In this document: positions 59,299 through 64,000 of the stretch, piece by piece | Numbering within the stretch: the first letter of the stretch is position 1 | Layout: each line of letters opens with the position of its first letter | From: Spirodela intermedia | Lineage: Eukaryota; Streptophyta; Magnoliopsida; Alismatales; Araceae | Reading direction: 5' to 3' | NCBI GenBank assembly: GCA_902729315.2 | Contig: LR746267.1 | Coordinates: 315,001 to 379,000, forward strand | Length of the DNA: 64,000 nucleotides | The notes under the pieces: model-generated | Told to the model about the DNA's origin: nothing | The model's input: the letters and a program-made list of their open reading frames with translations, nothing else | The model's database searches: none | Position numbers and translations under genes: made by a program

Positions 59299-61814
59299 AT
59301 GGCGCCAATGGCAGCGAAGACCTTTCTCCTTCTCCAATCTCTTCCCTTCTTCTTCCTCTTCTTCTTCTTCTTCATAGCTCTTCGGTCGTCGTCGCCGGCG
59401 GCGGCGGTGGTGGCGGAGGGGGAGGATGGGGTTTCCGGCTACGGCTACAACCTCGGTGCGGTCAACGTCGACCCCTCCGGTGGCCTCCTGACGGCGGAAC
59501 TCACCCTGATACGGAGCTCCGCTCTCTACGGCCCCGATCTCCGGGATCTCCGGCTCAAGGCGAGGTAAGTCCGACGCCTCCTGGATCTCCTCTCCCTGAC
59601 GATCTCCTCCGGCGGCGGCGTCTCCCCGCTCTCAGACTCCTCCGCCGTTCCCGTTCGGAATCCTCCCTCCTCCGCCATTCAATTTTCTCGAGAGAGGAGG
59701 AGCAGGAGGAAGAGAAGAGGGAAGACAGAAGAAGCTCCGGAAGTACCTTGTGATGTGGTCCTCCGCCGCCGTCGGTGGCCGCCGTCCACTCCCCTCCGCC
59801 GTTCCTGATGGAATATAGCGTTTCGATAAAGAATACGTACGGATATCACTCATTTTTAGGCGAGGATATATATATATATATAGATATCGGATAATTCAGG
59901 ATTAGATATTTTTCGATAAAGTCCATATATATATTAATTTTTTCTGAAATTTCCATTATATTTTTATATTAAACTTGAGTGTAGATATATCCACTTCCCC
60001 TCGTTTTTTGTTGCAGCTTTGAGACGAGAGATCGTCTGAGAATCCGGATTACAGACGCCCACCGCCGGAGATGGGAGGTGCCCGAGGAGGTCATCCCGCG
60101 ACGGGCAGGCGGCGCGGCCCCCCTCCGCGCCTCCCTCTCCGACGGATACGGCGGCGCCGCCGGTGACCACGTCCTGACCGCGCCGGGCTCCGACTTCGTC
60201 GTCACCCTCAAAAAGGCGGCGGGGCCGCCACGGTTCGGGTTCGCTGTGTCCCGTCGCTCCACCGGCGATGTGGTCTTCGACACCACCGGCGCCGGCGCCG
60301 CCGCGCCGGGGCTCGTCTTCAAGGACCAGTACCTGGAGCTCTCGTCGTCGCTGCCTGAGGGGAGGTCGTCGCTGTACGGAATCGGGGAGCGCACCAGGAG
60401 GTCCTTCCGGCTAGATCAGAACGAGACGCTGACGATCTGGAACGCCGACATCGGCAGCTCCAACACGGACGTCAACCTGTACGGCGCCCACCCCTTCTAC
60501 ATGGACGTGAGGACCTCGCCGGCGCCGGGAACGACGCACGGCGTGCTGCTGCTGAACAGCAACGGGATGGACGTCTTCTACGGTGGCGCCGCCATCACAT
60601 ACAAGGTCATCGGCGGGGTGCTGGACCTGTATTTCTTCGCCGGGCCATCCCCCGTGGCGGTGATGGACCAGTACACCGAGCTCGTCGGCCGCCCGGCGGC
60701 GATGCCGCTCTGGTCCTTCGGTGAATGAGCTCTCTCCCCCTCTCCCCCCCTTCTCTTCCTCTTCCTTTGGCCGGCGGCTTTAATGGCAGACCTTTCTTCG
60801 TCCTCTTCTCTGACCTGCAGGGTTCCACCAGTGCCGGTACGGCTACAAGGACGTGGCGGATCTGGAGGCCGTCGTCGCCGGCTATGCCGCCGCCGGCATC
60901 CCCCTGGAGGTCATGTGGACGGACATCGACTACATGGACGGCTACAAGGACTTCACCCTTGACCCCAACAACTTCCCGGTGGAGAAGATGAAGTCCTTTG
61001 TCGGCCGCCTCCACCGCAAAGGTCAGAAGTACGTCATCATCTTGGACCCAGGTAAGGGAAGAAACAGCCCCCCTCCCTTCTCCCTTCTCCCTTCTTCTTC
61101 TTCTTCTTGTAGGGTTTCTTCCCCGGGCTAACCCTAACCTTAATCCTGGGGAGGATCTGCTTGCCAGGGATCAGCATCAATGAGACGTACGAGACCTATC
61201 GGAGGGGGCTGGAGGCGGGGATCTTCATCAAGCGCGGCGGCGACTGGTACCGTGGGGAGGTGTGGCCGGGGGCGGTGTTCTTCCCGGACTTCCTCCACCC
61301 GGCGGCGGCCAAGTTCTGGGCGGAGGAGATCGACATCTTCCACCGGACCCTCCCCTTCGACGGCCTCTGGATCGACATGAACGAGATCTCCAACTTCGTG
61401 ACCGCCGACCCCGTCCCCAACTCCCTCCTCGACGACCCGCCGTACCGGATCAACAACTCCGGCGTCCGCCGCCCGATCAACAACAAGACGGTGCCGGCGA
61501 CGGCGACCCACTTCGGGAACCTCACCGAGTACGACGTCCACAACCTCTACGGTCTCCTGCAGGCAAGGGCCACGAGGGACGCACTGGCAGCCCTCACCGG
61601 CCGGCGGCCCTTCGTGCTGTCGAGGTCCACCTTTGTGGGATCAGGTAAGTACGCCGCCCACTGGACCGGGGACAACGCCGCCACCTGGAACGACCTCGCC
61701 TACTCCATCCCCTCCGTCCTCAACTCCGGCCTCTTCGGGATCCCCATGGTCGGCGCCGACATCTGTGGCTTCTCCGGTAACACCACCGAGGAGCTCTGCA
61801 ACCGCTGGATCCAG
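59299..61814 (+). CDS. GH31 alpha-glucosidase, 3' part missing from window
   Basis: Exons 59299-59564, 60017-60720, 60821-61051 and 61168-61814 join in frame (1848 nt, 616 aa) and end in phase 0 at a gtcatg donor. A hydrophobic signal peptide ([23 protein letters not shown]) of the apoplast/vacuole secretory type starts the protein. GH31 landmarks follow: SLYGIGERT, the [11 protein letters not shown] block, nucleophile Asp470 in [11 protein letters not shown], and acid/base Asp569 in [19 protein letters not shown] is also present. The blocks resemble plant AGLU1-type alpha-glucosidases (EC 3.2.1.20) more than XYL1 alpha-xylosidases, which also use this fold. The enzyme releases glucose from maltooligosaccharides or starch. 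The remaining C-terminal residues, about 250-300, are not in the window. The downstream DNA is an antisense Copia element, so the gene is either interrupted within an intron or broken. Confidence 0.9.
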
Positions 61815-62289
61815 GTCATGCCTCCTCCTTCTCCTCCTCCTCCTCATCATCATCATCTTCTTCTAGGCTTTCTTCTCCTTCTTTTTCTAGGGTTTCTTCT
61901 GAGAAAGATAGAGATAGAAAGAGTTAATAGAAAAATGAACGAGAGAGAGAGAGAGAGAGGAATAATATTGAGAGAAGGTAACAGAGGAATAATATGTAGG
62001 AAAAAAATATTGAGAGAAGAAGGTAATACAAAGGAATAATAGAGCGGAGAATAATGGCCTTTTATGGTCTAAGATCCATTGATACTTGAGGTTAGAAGAG
62101 GCTTTGGGATTCTCCTTTTATAAGAGTTTCAGAGGCCTCTAGAATTATAAACAGATGCTAAATGGGGAAGGTTAGGTGTCCACTTAATGCGAAATGGTCA
62201 AGGAAAAACCTTCCGAGTGTCTCTCCCTTGAGAGGTGGTCCAGGATGTGACCATTTCTCAAGGGGAAGGTAGATGGTTTACATAGCCCC
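61815..62289 (-). mobile_element. Probable LTR and 3' end of antisense Copia element
   Basis: On the minus strand, after the end of pol near 62290, gaggggctatgtaaacc resembles a polypurine stretch followed by TG. Further on, cttataaaaggag looks like an LTR TATA box. A CT-rich, pyrimidine segment continues to about 61910. The outer boundary and target duplication are not clear; part of 61815-61910 is presumably the host intron (ctagggtttcttct). Confidence 0.5.
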
Positions 62290-64000
62290 TCAAGCTCATG
62301 TGATCCACCATGTTAAGCATGTGTTTAAGTCATACAAAGCGACCATTAGAGAGCCCTTTGGTGACAACATCCACCAATTCATCTTTTTTAGACATAAACT
62401 ATACTAGAAGCTGCTTTGATGCCACTTAATTACGAATAAACTTAAAACCAGTCTCAATATGCTTTGTTCATGTATGAAAGACCAGATTAATAGCAAGATA
62501 GGTGGCTCCAATATTATCATATCATGGAGTAGTTGGTGATGGAGTTGGAAAAATAAGCTGATGTAAGAGAGAATACAACCAAATTAATTCTGCTTTATAT
62601 TATAATTCAATGCAAGATTTAGCTATAATAACTTGCTTCTCTGAGCTCCATGATATGAGATTACAACCAAGAAAAATAAGATAAAAACTAGTAGAGGATC
62701 AATCAGTAGAATAACCTGCCCAATGTACATCACTAAAGACACTAAGCTGAGGACTAGAAGATCTTTAAAGTAATAAATCATGCACAAGAGTGTATTTTTA
62801 GATATCATAAGATGTAGTTGACTGAAACTCAGTGCTCTTGTTAGGGTCATGCAGGAATGAAAAGCCCAATGTAAGTTATTCATCTTGGCTCTTAGATGTA
62901 GATTTGCAATATATTTTGATTGGGAAATAACATAGCCTGTAACTTTTGAACTCAATTATCAAGAAATAATATGTTGGGCCAAGGTCTTGAACTAAAAATT
63001 CAACATGTAGTGATTGGATAAGATTGTCAATGCCCCTTAGATTTGAGTACATGATAAGAATATCATCCACATATATTAGAATAAATAGTTGTGAATTGTT
63101 AATGTAACATTAAAATAAAGATGTATGTCTTAGAACCAAATAAATCAAGCTCTTGGAGTTGTGAACTAAATTGTATAAACCATACTCTAGGAGCCCAATG
63201 TAAACTATATAAAGATTTGTGAGGATGGCAAACATGATGCAGAAAGAGATGATACACAAAGCTTGATAGTTGATCCATAAAAATTATCTCATCAACATGA
63301 CATCAAGAAAGACATTAGGCATGTCTAGCTGTCTTATAGGCCATGCAAGACTGATAGCAATAGCAAGAAAAAGATATATAGTAGAAATTTTGATGACTAA
63401 ATTAAAGGTTTTATTAAAATCAAGAACTGATTATTGTCAAAATTCTTTAGCCACAAGTTATAGACTGATGTCTTATAAGTGGAAATATAGATTCAATGAA
63501 AACAGCATGTCAATAAATATGAAGCTGCTTAGTAGAAAGTGAGAAACAACAATAGCCTAGATGCATAAAACTATAGTCAAGAAAGACACAATGTTCGAAT
63601 CATTGAGTAAGTTTGTATAACGTAGAAGGACAAAGGTTCAAATAGCAGACACACCCAAAAGTGTGGAGGAAAGAATAATCTGATTGTTTCTTGGAAAGAC
63701 ACCCAAATTGAGATATTGTTTTGAGAATAGATGTAGGTACTCGATTTATTAGGTAAGCATAAGTGGAAATGGTCTCATCTCAAAATTTATGCAACATAGA
63801 TGTATTATAGAGACAAGCAAGAACAGTCTCAATGATGTAATGGTATCTACACTTTATTGTGTTATTTTTTTAAAGTATATGGGGACAAGATACATAATGT
63901 TGAATACCACATTATTTAAGAAGATGATAGAGTGATTGATATTCACCACCCCAATCAATTTTTAGGGCAAAAATTTGAGAGTAAATTAACATTTGACACA
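62290..64000 (-). pseudogene. Antisense Ty1/Copia pol remnant (integrase, RT, RNase H), continues past right edge
   Basis: Read right to left, the minus strand shows DWGGEYQ near the right edge, then integrase C-terminal blocks YLINRVPTSIL and HTFGCVCYLNL with CVFLDYS (about 63550-63760). The RT block IYVDDILI (about 63060-63090) and QDLGPTYYFLIIEF follow. GYVISQSKYIA and RNase H blocks NIGATYLAIN, RTKHIE-like TKHIETGF and KKDELVDVVTKGLS lead to LRG near 62300. In-frame stops (for example in the integrase block) and frame changes show it is inactive. The order is that of Copia: integrase before RT. Gag, protease and the other LTR would lie right of the window. Confidence 0.88.

Noticed and set aside
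61641-61856. Minus-strand frame starting in an Arg-rich run opposite glucosidase exon 4
   Set aside because: It is antisense to a clear GH31 exon, and its start is a CTC/CAT-rich intron tract.

Overview
This is nuclear DNA from a flowering plant. The evidence is multi-exon genes with GT-AG introns, plant-only families (LEAFY, an FD-like bZIP, a PLS-type PPR protein, a CRPK1-like receptor kinase), Ty1/Copia remnants and abundant (CT)n/(GA)n microsatellites. Several genes (LEAFY, GH31 glucosidase, PPR, kinase) are very GC-rich, which fits a monocot or other early-diverging angiosperm, but I cannot name the species. No prokaryotic operon, CRISPR array, rRNA or clear tRNA was seen.

Left part (1-14.3 kb, all + strand): the 3' part of an RRM protein with a long Pro/Ser/Tyr/Asn-rich repeat tail (1-2697); a DEAD-box helicase of the plant mitochondrial RH53/PMH type (4062-9227, 7 exons, 642 aa); and a CRPK1-like kinase (11543-14287, 6 exons, 390 aa). 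Their introns and flanks are full of small tandem duplications. From 14.3 to 29 kb I see no convincing gene, only microsatellites, small repeats and GGGCC-rich patches.

Middle (29-39.8 kb): a PPR gene cut short at its C terminus (- strand) lies head-to-head with an FD-like bZIP gene (+). An intronless TFIP11/STIPL spliceosome-disassembly factor (-) and LEAFY (-, 3 exons, 409 aa) follow. Thus a putative partner of florigen and the floral meristem-identity gene lie about 4.5 kb apart (gene end to gene end). Three evenly spaced CACGTGTC boxes sit about 1.5 kb upstream of LEAFY.

Right part: 39.85-50.65 kb is an AT-rich repeat block with two diverged LTR-like direct repeats about 8.7 kb apart and a decayed Copia gag. 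GC-rich unique DNA then resumes with an HBS1/SKI7 translational GTPase gene (53499-58877, 12 coding exons, 722 aa, RanBP2-type zinc finger at the N terminus). A GH31 alpha-glucosidase follows (59299-61814 and beyond). Its fourth exon ends in a clean splice donor, but the next 2.2 kb is an antisense, stop-containing Copia pol with a likely LTR, which runs off the right edge.

Exon models were built by eye from reading frame, intron phase and family similarity. Total lengths close in frame for every complete multi-exon gene, which supports them, but no transcript evidence was available.
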